54,728 nt of DNA from an uncultured Holophagaceae bacterium. GTDB taxonomy: Bacteria > Acidobacteriota > Holophagae > Holophagales > Holophagaceae. Shown here one piece after another: positions 1-7,520 of this stretch. A program made the translations under genes and the position numbers. Position 1 is the first letter of the stretch; each line of letters begins with the position of its first letter. The stretch spans positions 1-54,728 of the forward strand of contig CAIMQW010000042.1 in NCBI GenBank assembly GCA_903843705.1, written 5' to 3'. The notes beneath the pieces were generated by a model. It had not been told where the DNA came from, did not search any database, and saw nothing but the letters and a program-made list of their open reading frames with translations.

Positions 1-132
1 AAGCTCAACACCTCAGTGCTGGAGGGCATGAACAACAAGGTCAAGGTCCTCAAGCGCATGGCCTACGGCTTCCGCGATGACGACTACTTCTTCCTCAAGA
101 TCAAGGCCGCTTTCCCCGGTAAAGCGCGATGA
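1..132 (+). CDS. ISL3-type transposase, C-terminal fragment (5' part outside window)
   Basis: Frame 1 is open from the window edge to a TGA at 130-132 and encodes 43 residues. The segment LEGMNNKVKVLKRMAYGFRD resembles the C-terminal end of ISL3-family (IS204/IS1001/IS1165) DDE transposases, where an acidic residue precedes a conserved N-K-K-KR-YGFR stretch. Only the tail is visible, so whether the copy is intact cannot be judged. The following gene begins within about 60 bases and no clear terminal inverted repeat is seen after the stop. Confidence 0.72.
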   Translation, partial: KLNTSVLEGMNNKVKVLKRMAYGFRDDDYFFLKIKAAFPGKAR

Positions 133-194
133 ACCTTTTTTTCGACGCCATCCCTCCCTGCGCTATGCTTCCGCACACCTTTCCGGAGGCAGGC

Positions 195-713
195 ATGTTC
201 CGACGCGTGGAGGACTTCAAGTCCATCTGGCAGCAGGAAGCAGAGAAGACCCTGGCCGTGTTCGCGGCCATCCCCGATGCCGCAGCCCATCAGGCCGTGG
301 ACGCCCACCACCGCGACCTGCGGTGCCTGGCCTGGCATCTGGTGGAAAACATCCTGGAACTGCCCCAGAACCTGGGGCTCAAGGTGAAGGGTCCGGTGGC
401 CCTCGGTTCCGATGGCTTCATCGGTGCCCCGCCCCCGACCATGGCAGAGATTGGTGCCACCTACCTTGCGGTGAGCGAGTCGCTCCTGGATCACATCGGC
501 AGCTGGAGCAACACGGAACTGGGTCGCAACTTCACGTTGTATGGCGAGACCTGGACCGGTGCGTTCGCCCTCTATGTCCTCGTGTCCCACCAGACGCATC
601 ATCGCGGTCAGATGACCGTTCTCATGCGGCAGGCGGGCCTAGCCGTGCCCAGCGTCTATGGTCCGACCCGGGAGGGCTGGGCTGACTTCGGGTTGGAACC
701 TCCCAAAGTTTGA
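195..713 (+). CDS. DinB-family protein (four-helix metal-binding fold)
   Basis: Encodes 172 residues. The start chosen is ATG 195 because GGAGG sits 5 bases upstream; the frame is open further up to ATG 129 but that region overlaps the transposase end and has no ribosome site. The DinB/YfiT signature is seen as an internal histidine (AWHLVENI, near the N-terminal third) and the C-terminal HQTHHRGQ motif, which together would give the three metal-binding histidines. Family members include bacillithiol- or mycothiol-dependent transferases and many proteins of unknown role; the substrate cannot be assigned. It stands alone, and a second DinB-like gene lies at 24071. Confidence 0.85.
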   Translation: MFRRVEDFKSIWQQEAEKTLAVFAAIPDAAAHQAVDAHHRDLRCLAWHLVENILELPQNLGLKVKGPVALGSDGFIGAPPPTMAEIGATYLAVSESLLDHIGSWSNTELGRNFTLYGETWTGAFALYVLVSHQTHHRGQMTVLMRQAGLAVPSVYGPTREGWADFGLEPPKV

Positions 714-739
714 AGCCCCCTCTCATGGAGTAGTAAAAT

Positions 740-758
740 AACAATAATTATCATTATA
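740..758. promoter_or_regulatory. Fur-box-like palindrome
   Basis: The 19 bases AACAATAATTATCATTATA match the classical 19-bp Fur consensus at 14 of 19 positions; the right half matches 8 of 9. It lies in an AT-rich block with possible -10-like sequences. AT-rich DNA can match this consensus by chance, and no iron gene follows, so the call is tentative. Confidence 0.35.
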
Positions 759-904
759 TTGAATTAATTACTGCTGTTTTAAACAATGAATCAAAGACGC
801 TCAGGGGATTCCAGTGGTGTCGCCCGGAGGTGCCTGCCCAGCCAGACTGCAGACGGTCATAAAAACTCTGGACAAGGCCCTTCTTTGGATTTTCTTCGCC
901 TGCC

Positions 905-1327
905 TTGGGCTGCGAGAAGGCTCTGGCTGGGAAGGGGGCTCTGCAGTCCCTTCTCTCGGACCAGGTTCTGCAGGTCACCGTCTCCCCGGGTTGTGAGGCC
1001 CAGGTGCATCCCTACCTAGGGGAATTTTGGGGGGGAAAGTACGCCTGCGGCATCCTCGGAATCCGCTACCGGCCAGACCTAAGTCGGAACTCGCCCGACC
1101 GTGAGTGCCTCCCCACGGAGGAGCAGGCCTGGACCTGCGCGGAGAGGGCGCTCAAACACTTTGCCTCAGGGCTGAGGAAACGGGCACTGCTCATGCTGGA
1201 GGAGGGTCTCCCTGCCCGCCTGCTGCTGGCCGTGGTGATTCCCTTGGAGGGACCGGTTGGGCAGGAGGCCGCCTGCAGGATTCTGGGCGAGGCCTTCCTC
1301 CCAGCCGGATATATCACGGCTCAATAA
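905..1327 (+). CDS. Hypothetical small protein (weak call)
   Basis: Open frame of 140 codons beginning with TTG at 905 and ending TAA at 1327. The second half (about residues 70-140) reads as plausible alpha-helical protein with leucine and alanine runs and mainly GC-ending codons. The first half is Gly/Ser-rich and unconvincing, and no good ribosome-binding site precedes TTG 905. No family is recognised. It could be a decayed gene, or the region could encode an RNA controlled by the Fur-like site upstream. Confidence 0.25.
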   Translation: MGCEKALAGKGALQSLLSDQVLQVTVSPGCEAQVHPYLGEFWGGKYACGILGIRYRPDLSRNSPDRECLPTEEQAWTCAERALKHFASGLRKRALLMLEEGLPARLLLAVVIPLEGPVGQEAACRILGEAFLPAGYITAQ

Positions 1328-1358
1328 AGCCACTCTTTTTGACCGTGATGGCTGGGCC

Positions 1359-1793
1359 TCAGTGCTCCAGGATGAAGGTCACGGGGCCGTCATTGACGAG
1401 CTCGACTTCCATGTGTTCCTGAAAGAAGCCGGACTTCACCTGGGGATGCTGCACCTTGAGCAGCTCCAGGAAGCGCCGGAAGAGCACCCGGGCCTCGTCC
1501 TGTTTCATGGCCCGGTCGAAGGAGGGACGGCGCCCCTTGGCGATGCTGCCGGCCAGGGTGAACTGGCTCACGGCGAGGATCTCCCCCCCGATGTCCTGCA
1601 GGCTCAGGTTCATCTTGCCGTCGGCATCGTAGAAAATCCGCAGGGAGGCGATCTTGGCGGCGACCCAGGTGCAGGTCTCCTCCGTGTCCCCGGCCTCCAG
1701 GCCCACCAGCACCAGCAGGCCCGGGCCGATCGTGGCCTCGAGTTCGCCACTTCTCACCGTGGCCCGCTGTACGCGCTGGATCACGGCCTTCAT
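1359..1793 (-). CDS. dtd: D-aminoacyl-tRNA deacylase
   Basis: Encodes 144 residues, the usual Dtd length. It hydrolyses D-amino acids (and glycine mischarged on tRNA-Ala) from tRNA in the cytoplasm. It begins MKAVIQRV, carries the catalytic-site SQFTL motif, and ends with NDGPVTFILE, whose GP is the Gly-cisPro element that gives chiral proofreading. The ATG at 1793 overlaps the murJ stop (ATGA), so it is probably translated by coupling. The frame extends upstream to 1892 but that part lies inside murJ. Confidence 0.95.
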   Translation of the reverse strand: MKAVIQRVQRATVRSGELEATIGPGLLVLVGLEAGDTEETCTWVAAKIASLRIFYDADGKMNLSLQDIGGEILAVSQFTLAGSIAKGRRPSFDRAMKQDEARVLFRRFLELLKVQHPQVKSGFFQEHMEVELVNDGPVTFILEH

Positions 1794-3397
1794 GGCCCCC
1801 CTCGTCCCAGTTTCGAGCGCACCTTGCTTGCTAGCTCCCGGGCTTCGGGGTGACCGAAGGCAGAGGCCAGCAGGCCGTAGGCGGCCGCGCACAAGGCCAC
1901 CAGGGGCAGCAGGCGCAGGCCCAGGGCCCAGCGGGTGAAGCCATGGGGAGCGTCAAGGTGGAGGGACAAGGCGCCGAGCCAGGCCAGGAGGCCCATGAGC
2001 GCGGCGGCGGCCAGGGCCCGGCTGGTGGCCTTCAGCAGGGGACCCAGGTCGAGGCCCGGCAGTCGGGGCCGGAGGCGCACCAGCACACCCAGGAGGCCCG
2101 CCAGACTGGCCAGGCCATTGGCCAGGGCCAGACCACCTGTGCCCAGAGGCCTGAGCAGCGCGAGGCTCAGCGCCACGTTCAGCATGAGCGTGAAGCCTGC
2201 CATGGTTGCGGGCCCCCGGTAGTCCTTGAGGGCGTAGAGGGCCTGATTGCCCAGGCGCTGGGCCGCCACGAAGACAAGGCCCACGGCGCCGAAGACTACC
2301 GTGAGGGCCGTCCAGTCAGAAGCCGCAGGGGTGTAGGCACCGGTGCGGAAGAGCAGGGCGCAGATGGGCCGGGCTAGCACGGCGAGGCCCACGGAGGCGG
2401 GTAGAACTAGCAGGGCTGAGGCCGAGATGGACTGAGTGAGGCTGCGGTTCAAGGCGGGCCAGTCCCGGGCCTCAGCCTGTCGGCTCAGGGTGGGCAGGCC
2501 CGCCGTGGCCAGGCTCATGGCGAAGAGCCCCAGCACCATCTCGCCCATCATGCCGCTGTTGAGGAGCACCATCTGGGCACCGTCCGGCAGCTTGGAGGCC
2601 AGCATGGTGCTGATCAGCGCGTTGATGGGATAGATGCCAGCCACCAGCAGGCCCGGGCCCATGCGCCCCAGGGCCTTGCGTACCCAGGGGTCCCGCAGGT
2701 GGAGACCGAAGGAGAGGCTGAAGCCCTCCTGGCGCACCGCCGGCAGCACCACCAGCAGCTGCACCACGCCGCCTGCGAGCACGGCGAAGGCACACACGAC
2801 GCCAACGGTCTCGTAGGGGACGGATGCCTGCTGTTGCAGGACCCGCAGGGTCGTCCAGCCAAAGGCGATGAAGGCCAGGTTCCAGAACACGGAGACCGAG
2901 GCTGCCAGGGCGAACCGGTGGCGTAGGTTGAGTAGTCCTGTGAAGCCCGCCGTGAGGCTCACCAGGGCCAGGTAGGGGAACATGATGCGGCCCAGCTTTG
3001 CCGTGAGTGCAGCTTGGACACCGGGGCGCCCGACCATCAGTAGGCTCGCAAGGGGTCCCATGAAGAGCAGCACCAGGACCACACCCAGCAGCAGGAGCGC
3101 CAGCAGGGTGCCCAGGAAGCGCGCGGCCACGGCCTTCATGGCGGCCTCGCCTTCGGCCGCCTCGGCCTCGGCCAGGGTGGGCAGGAAGGCGGCGGTCATG
3201 GTGCCTTCGGCGGTGAAGCGGCGCAGCAGGTTGGGCAGGCGGAAGGCGACGGCGTAGGCATCTGCGGCGGAACCGGCTCCCAGCACGTGGCTGAGGAAGA
3301 AGGTCTGGAGCAGACCCGTGAGGCGGCTCAGCAGCGTCATGAAGGACACCACGGCCGCGGAGCGCAGCAGGCTGGGCCTGCGGGGGGCCTCGCTCAT
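1790..3397 (-). CDS. murJ: Lipid II flippase MurJ
   Basis: Encodes 535 residues of a polytopic inner-membrane protein of the MOP/MATE-like MurJ (MviN) family, which flips undecaprenyl-PP-linked peptidoglycan precursor to the periplasm. The N-terminus (SAAVVSFMTLLSRLTGLLQ) and the following DAYAVAFRLPNLLRRFTAEG stretch are diagnostic, and about 14 hydrophobic segments follow. ATG 3397 overlaps the stop of the upstream transporter gene (ATGA), and its own stop overlaps the dtd start. A 3964 start would run antisense-like through the transporter gene and is rejected. Confidence 0.95.
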   Translation of the reverse strand: MSEAPRRPSLLRSAAVVSFMTLLSRLTGLLQTFFLSHVLGAGSAADAYAVAFRLPNLLRRFTAEGTMTAAFLPTLAEAEAAEGEAAMKAVAARFLGTLLALLLLGVVLVLLFMGPLASLLMVGRPGVQAALTAKLGRIMFPYLALVSLTAGFTGLLNLRHRFALAASVSVFWNLAFIAFGWTTLRVLQQQASVPYETVGVVCAFAVLAGGVVQLLVVLPAVRQEGFSLSFGLHLRDPWVRKALGRMGPGLLVAGIYPINALISTMLASKLPDGAQMVLLNSGMMGEMVLGLFAMSLATAGLPTLSRQAEARDWPALNRSLTQSISASALLVLPASVGLAVLARPICALLFRTGAYTPAASDWTALTVVFGAVGLVFVAAQRLGNQALYALKDYRGPATMAGFTLMLNVALSLALLRPLGTGGLALANGLASLAGLLGVLVRLRPRLPGLDLGPLLKATSRALAAAALMGLLAWLGALSLHLDAPHGFTRWALGLRLLPLVALCAAAYGLLASAFGHPEARELASKVRSKLGRGGP

Positions 3398-4170
3398 GCC
3401 TTGAACAGCAGGTAGAGGCCTACCGCCACGTTGCCGACACCGGAGACGGCATAGAGGGTGCGGCGGAAGCGGGCCTGGGTGCCCATGCGGGCCGCCAGCC
3501 ACCCGGAGACCGCGCTGAGCAGGGTGAACATGGCCGTGATGCCCAGGCCGAAGAGCAGGAGCGCCTCGAGGAACTGGACCTGACCGGAGATGCCAGCGTT
3601 CTTCATGAGTGAGGTGAAGCCCCGGACCCCGCCCAGCCCGAAGAAGGCGCCCAGCCAGGCGGCAGCGTGGTGGTAGCCGTGGGCCGAGGCGCCGCTGGCA
3701 TGGTGCTTGGGCGCCCGGCGGGCGAGGGGTTGGAGGCCGGAGGTAGCCTTCCGGCGTGCGAGAGCCTGGCCAGGCTGGCGCCCCTGCTTCAGGTGCAGGC
3801 GGATTCCGGAGGCGCTCCGGGTGTGGTGGTGCGGGTGGTCGTGGGCCAGAGGGCCGTGCTGATGGGCGTGGCTGTGGGTGGCGATCCGGCGCAGGCCCAG
3901 GGCCGCGGCCAGGTTCCAGAGGCCCAGGGCGAGCACGAGGGTCCAGGCCGCCCGGTCCATCCACAAGAAGAAGCGGTCGCCCAGGAAGGTCTGGCCCAGA
4001 AGGGTCGCCGCCACGGCGATGATCGCCACGGCCAGCATGTGCGAGGCACCGAAGGCCAGCCCCACCTTCCAGGCGCCGCGGCGTTCGCCCGACAGCGACA
4101 CTCCCGTCACCACGGCCACATGGTCGGGTTCCACGGCATGCAGGATGCCCAGGTAGAGCGGCAGGAACAT
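3394..4170 (-). CDS. Nickel/cobalt transporter-like membrane protein (NicO/UreH type) with His-rich loop
   Basis: Encodes 258 residues. The first membrane segment contains HAVEPDH, close to the HAxDxDH/HxxEPDH metal-selectivity motif of nickel/cobalt permeases. About six hydrophobic segments are seen, interrupted near residues 95-165 by a hydrophilic loop rich in histidine (HSHAHQH, AHDHPHHH, HHASGASAHGYHH). This loop is likely cytoplasmic or periplasmic metal-binding sequence. The specific metal (Ni, Co, or another divalent ion) is not determined. It overlaps murJ by ATGA and thus heads the transporter-murJ-dtd unit. The annotated start is ATG 4170; the frame is open to 4425 but that lies in the convergently read kinase tail. 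Confidence 0.7.
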   Translation of the reverse strand: MFLPLYLGILHAVEPDHVAVVTGVSLSGERRGAWKVGLAFGASHMLAVAIIAVAATLLGQTFLGDRFFLWMDRAAWTLVLALGLWNLAAALGLRRIATHSHAHQHGPLAHDHPHHHTRSASGIRLHLKQGRQPGQALARRKATSGLQPLARRAPKHHASGASAHGYHHAAAWLGAFFGLGGVRGFTSLMKNAGISGQVQFLEALLLFGLGITAMFTLLSAVSGWLAARMGTQARFRRTLYAVSGVGNVAVGLYLLFKA

Positions 4171-4232
4171 GGTCCGAGGATAGCGCGGAAGCCCATGGGG
4201 CTCAGGCGGAAACCGCCGCCCGGATGAGCGCC

Positions 4233-7200
4233 TCAGGCCGGGATCTGGTCGCCCACCAAAGGCAGGCTCACCCGGAATACCGAGCCACTGCCCACTTCGC
4301 TCTCCACCTCGATGCGACCGCCGTGGGCCTCCACGATGCTGCGGCAGATGTAGAGGCCTAGGCCCCAGCCCTTCTGAGCGTCCCGGGTCTGCCCCTGCTC
4401 GAAGGGATGGAAGAGCCGCTCGCACTCGGCCTTGGGGATCCCCCGGCCGGTGTCCCAGACCTCCAGATCCCAGTGTTTCTCCCGCACGCGGGTGCGCACA
4501 CCCACGGCGCCGGGGGGTTCGGTGAATTTCAGGGCGTTCTCCACAAGGTTGAACAGCACCTGGCGCATGGCCACCGAATCCAGGAGCGTCCAGACCTCCC
4601 CCGAGGCCTGGCCGAGGTCAAGGCGGGTCTGCAGTCCCCGAGCCTCGGCCTTGAGTTCGAGGGTGCTGCCCAGGTTCTCGAGGAGATCCTCTGGATGGGT
4701 CAGCTTCATGGACAGGCGATCGACCATGGACTCGTCGCGGTTCTTATCGAGCAGCCCCTTCAGAATCCCCTCCAGGCGGTGGCCCTCATGCTTCATGATG
4801 CCCAGCACCCTGGCGAGACCGGGGTCAGTCTGGGCTGGGCCATGGAGGCGCTCAACGCTGAGCAGGATGGTGGTGAGCGGCGAGCGCAGGTCGTGGCTCA
4901 CGGTGTTGATCATCTGCATCCGGGACTCGAGAGTGTCCTTGAGCTGACGCTGGGTCCACTCCATGCCCTGGTTTCGGAGCGCCAGCTCCCGCGTCCATGC
5001 CTGCAGCTCCTTGGTTCGGGTGCGCACTTTCCCTTCCAGGGCCTCGTTGTTGCGCTCCAGGGTACGGAAGCGCGCCCGGATGATCAGTATGCAGATGGTG
5101 GCAATTGCCACCATCAAAGCGAGGCGGGCCCAGAGGGTCTGGTACCAGGTGGGCTTGATGGTCAGGCGCAGCGGCGCGGCCTCGTTCCACACCGTCCCGT
5201 CGAGGCTGGTCCGGAACCGCAGCAGGTGGGTGCCGGGGCTCAGGCCCCCGAACTGGATGCTCCCATTGCCCGATTCCAGGGCCTGCCAGCTGCCGCCGAG
5301 GTCCTCGAGCTGGGCCTCGAAGCGGACCGGGAAAGGCGTGTTCGGCGAGCCGGAGTCCACATGGACCACCAGGGACGCGTAGCCCGGCGGCAAAGTGGCC
5401 TCCTTGGGCATCCAGAACGCTCCCCGCTCCCAGGTGATGTCCAGGACCACGGGGGTCGGCAGGGGATAGGCCGGGACGCTGGCGCCAGCTTCCAGAAAGC
5501 AGGCGCCGCCCACCATCCCGATCCAGAGGCGGCCCTGGCCATCCTCCAGCGCGCCCCCCTGGTTGGTCTCATCCGAGATTAGGCCCAGCCGGTGCGTGAT
5601 CAGCGCTGGCTTGCCTTCCCGGGAAGTGACGGTGACGCCCTTGGCATGCCCGATGGCGGTCCCTCCGGAGGAGAGTCCGCGGATCCAGGTGATGCCGTAC
5701 AGGGGCTGTCCGTCGGCTTCCAGGTCCAGGTTGCTCCAGGACCCGTCCACGGGATCGTTCACCAGGAGGTTCTGGGAGGTCCCCACCCAGAGGCGCTGCC
5801 GAGCATCGGCCTGAAGGGCCAGGATCTGCACGCGGTCCGCGGGACCATCGGCAAGGAAGCGGTGGAAGGTACCCTGCTCGAAGCGGAGGAGCCCGGTGCT
5901 GGTGCCCACGAGCAGCTCCTCGCCGCGGGCCAGCAGGCAGTGGACCGGGGTGTAGGCGGTTCCCTTCATAGGACTGTGCTGCCGCAGGACGCGCCCCTGG
6001 AGATCCAGTTCCACCAGACCCAGGTCGGTCCCGACCCAGAGGCGGCTGCCCTGCCGCACCATGCACTGGATGTGGCTCTTCTCCAATTCCCGGGGGCCCG
6101 GGTGGATGCGCTGGTCCCCGCCCAGGCGGCAGAGGCCCTTCATGGTGCCGACCCAGGCGCCGCCCCCACCGTCCTCGTGCAGCATCCAGACGTCCTCGGA
6201 AGGCAGGCCGTCCTTGCGGGACCAGCGCTTCAGGACGCCCTTCCCCTGCTGCCAGAGGATGACCCCGTTGTTGCTGCCGAACAGCATGCGGTTGCCCGCC
6301 AGCGCCAGGAAGGAGGTCACAGAGCCAAGGCCCAGGCTCAAGTCGGTTTCGGTGTCGTGGGTGAGGCTCCAGAGGCCAGGCAGGGCCTGGACCCAGAGGT
6401 AGTCGCCGTCGGTGCCGATCCAGAGGCCGCCGTTCCGGTCCCGCAGGGCGCAGTTGATGGCATCCCTGCAGAGCAGGTTCTGGCGGTTCAGGAGGCGGTG
6501 GCTGCCGTTGGTCTGCCTCAGGTAGAGCCCGTCGGAGCCGAGGGAGAGGAGGAGCTCCCCCGCCGGGGTGAAGGCAAGGTCGGTGAAGACCACCGAGGAG
6601 GGGAGGCCCGGCAGAGACTCCACCTGCCAGCGGCCATCCGCGCTCCGCCTCAGGATCCGGTCGGATTCGACCACCCAGACCTGGCCGGAGGGATCCGTCC
6701 GGATGGCGACCAGGGGGGAAGGCTCCGCCGCTGGGGGCAGGGAGGCCGCCTCGACGACCCCGTCTCTCCAGCGGGCGACGCCCTCGGTGCGGGCGCCGAA
6801 CCAGACCCAGCCTTCGGGGTCTTCCGCCAGGGTCTGGATGGAGGCGAGATTCCAGGGGGCTGGCAGAGGCACTCGCTCGAAGCGTTCTCCATGCAGTCGT
6901 ACGAGGCCCTGCCCGGAACCGACCAGCAGGTCCCCGCGTCGGGTCTCTAGAAGTGCGCGGGTGCTCTCGTCTGGCAGACCCTCTTTGAGGCCGAAGGTCG
7001 AGACCTCCCGGCCGCGGATTCGCGCGACCCCACGCTCAGCGCTGGCCACCCAGATGGCCCCACTGCGGTCCTCCAGCAGGGCGACGATGTCCCGGGCGCG
7101 CAGACCAGAACTGGCATCGAACAGCTGGTGCCCGTTCGGCCCCAGCCGGGTCACGCCCTCGTTGGTGCCAGCCCAGATGAAGCCGTGGCGGTCCTCCAGG

Positions 7201-7406
7201 AGAACCCTCACCTGGCTCTGGGGCAGCCCATCCCGCCGATCGAAATGGCGCATGGCCAGGGCCTGGGCTGCGAGGTGGGGGCTGAGGAGCAGGCCCAGGA
7301 GCACCAGCACCGCCATACGGACCCAGCGGCCCCTACCCGCAGCTGGAGGCAGGAGGTGGCCCAAGAAACAACGGCCCTGAGGGCAACACCTCTCCATGAA
7401 ATCCAT
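4233..7406 (-). CDS. Two-component-regulator propeller histidine kinase
   Basis: About 1057 residues from ATG 7406. A signal-like hydrophobic segment (MAVLVLLGLLL) is followed by roughly 600 residues of repeats of the Reg_prop type (VRVLLEDRHGFIWAGTNEGV and many later W-I/V-G-T repeats), which form periplasmic beta-propellers. A Y_Y_Y domain (residues about 676-751), one transmembrane segment (about 758-776), a coiled coil, HisKA with His838 in VSHDLRSPL, and a HATPase with DTGRGIP and GWGLGLYICRS follow. There is no receiver domain, so it needs a separate partner. Start is uncertain: ATG 7430 or ATG 7316 (directly before the signal-like segment) are alternatives. It lies downstream of the PP2C-like gene in the same direction. 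Confidence 0.9.
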   Translation of the reverse strand: MDFMERCCPQGRCFLGHLLPPAAGRGRWVRMAVLVLLGLLLSPHLAAQALAMRHFDRRDGLPQSQVRVLLEDRHGFIWAGTNEGVTRLGPNGHQLFDASSGLRARDIVALLEDRSGAIWVASAERGVARIRGREVSTFGLKEGLPDESTRALLETRRGDLLVGSGQGLVRLHGERFERVPLPAPWNLASIQTLAEDPEGWVWFGARTEGVARWRDGVVEAASLPPAAEPSPLVAIRTDPSGQVWVVESDRILRRSADGRWQVESLPGLPSSVVFTDLAFTPAGELLLSLGSDGLYLRQTNGSHRLLNRQNLLCRDAINCALRDRNGGLWIGTDGDYLWVQALPGLWSLTHDTETDLSLGLGSVTSFLALAGNRMLFGSNNGVILWQQGKGVLKRWSRKDGLPSEDVWMLHEDGGGGAWVGTMKGLCRLGGDQRIHPGPRELEKSHIQCMVRQGSRLWVGTDLGLVELDLQGRVLRQHSPMKGTAYTPVHCLLARGEELLVGTSTGLLRFEQGTFHRFLADGPADRVQILALQADARQRLWVGTSQNLLVNDPVDGSWSNLDLEADGQPLYGITWIRGLSSGGTAIGHAKGVTVTSREGKPALITHRLGLISDETNQGGALEDGQGRLWIGMVGGACFLEAGASVPAYPLPTPVVLDITWERGAFWMPKEATLPPGYASLVVHVDSGSPNTPFPVRFEAQLEDLGGSWQALESGNGSIQFGGLSPGTHLLRFRTSLDGTVWNEAAPLRLTIKPTWYQTLWARLALMVAIATICILIIRARFRTLERNNEALEGKVRTRTKELQAWTRELALRNQGMEWTQRQLKDTLESRMQMINTVSHDLRSPLTTILLSVERLHGPAQTDPGLARVLGIMKHEGHRLEGILKGLLDKNRDESMVDRLSMKLTHPEDLLENLGSTLELKAEARGLQTRLDLGQASGEVWTLLDSVAMRQVLFNLVENALKFTEPPGAVGVRTRVREKHWDLEVWDTGRGIPKAECERLFHPFEQGQTRDAQKGWGLGLYICRSIVEAHGGRIEVESEVGSGSVFRVSLPLVGDQIPA

Positions 7407-7459
7407 ACCTCGTTTTTCGGCCCGCTCCATGTCCAGAGTTAATCTCAGGCATATGCTTC

Positions 7460-7484
7460 GACCCGGCCCTTGGGCCACCGGGTC
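7460..7484 (-). other. GC-rich hairpin between two signalling genes
   Basis: GACCCGG and CCGGGTC form a 7-bp stem around an 11-base loop that can pair further internally. It lies between the stop of the PP2C-like gene (7521) and the propeller kinase start. No U-tract follows on the minus strand, so it could be a weak terminator, an RNA-stability element or chance. Confidence 0.3.
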
Positions 7485-7520
7485 CTCCAGCGAGGCCCCG
7501 AGGGCCGGGATGCCAGGGGA

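Larger units (their letters stand above)
714..1358. other. Long intergenic region, mostly unexplained
   Basis: This 645-base gap lies between the DinB gene and the convergent dtd gene. Its first 80 bases are strikingly AT-rich compared with the surroundings and contain a Fur-box-like sequence at 740-758. A weak open frame is listed at 905-1327. No tRNA, rRNA or clear rho-independent terminator was recognised. The short frames at 786-1019 and 814-996 have no ribosome site and read as poor protein. Confidence 0.5.

Noticed and set aside
786..1019. Short frames starting near 786 and 814
   Set aside because: No ribosome site and poor protein composition; they overlap each other in different frames.
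1790..3964. 724-codon form of murJ
   Set aside because: The extra N-terminal 189 residues are Pro/Arg-rich shadow of the permease gene on the same strand; MSEAPRRPSLL at 3397 fits MurJ and overlaps the upstream stop.
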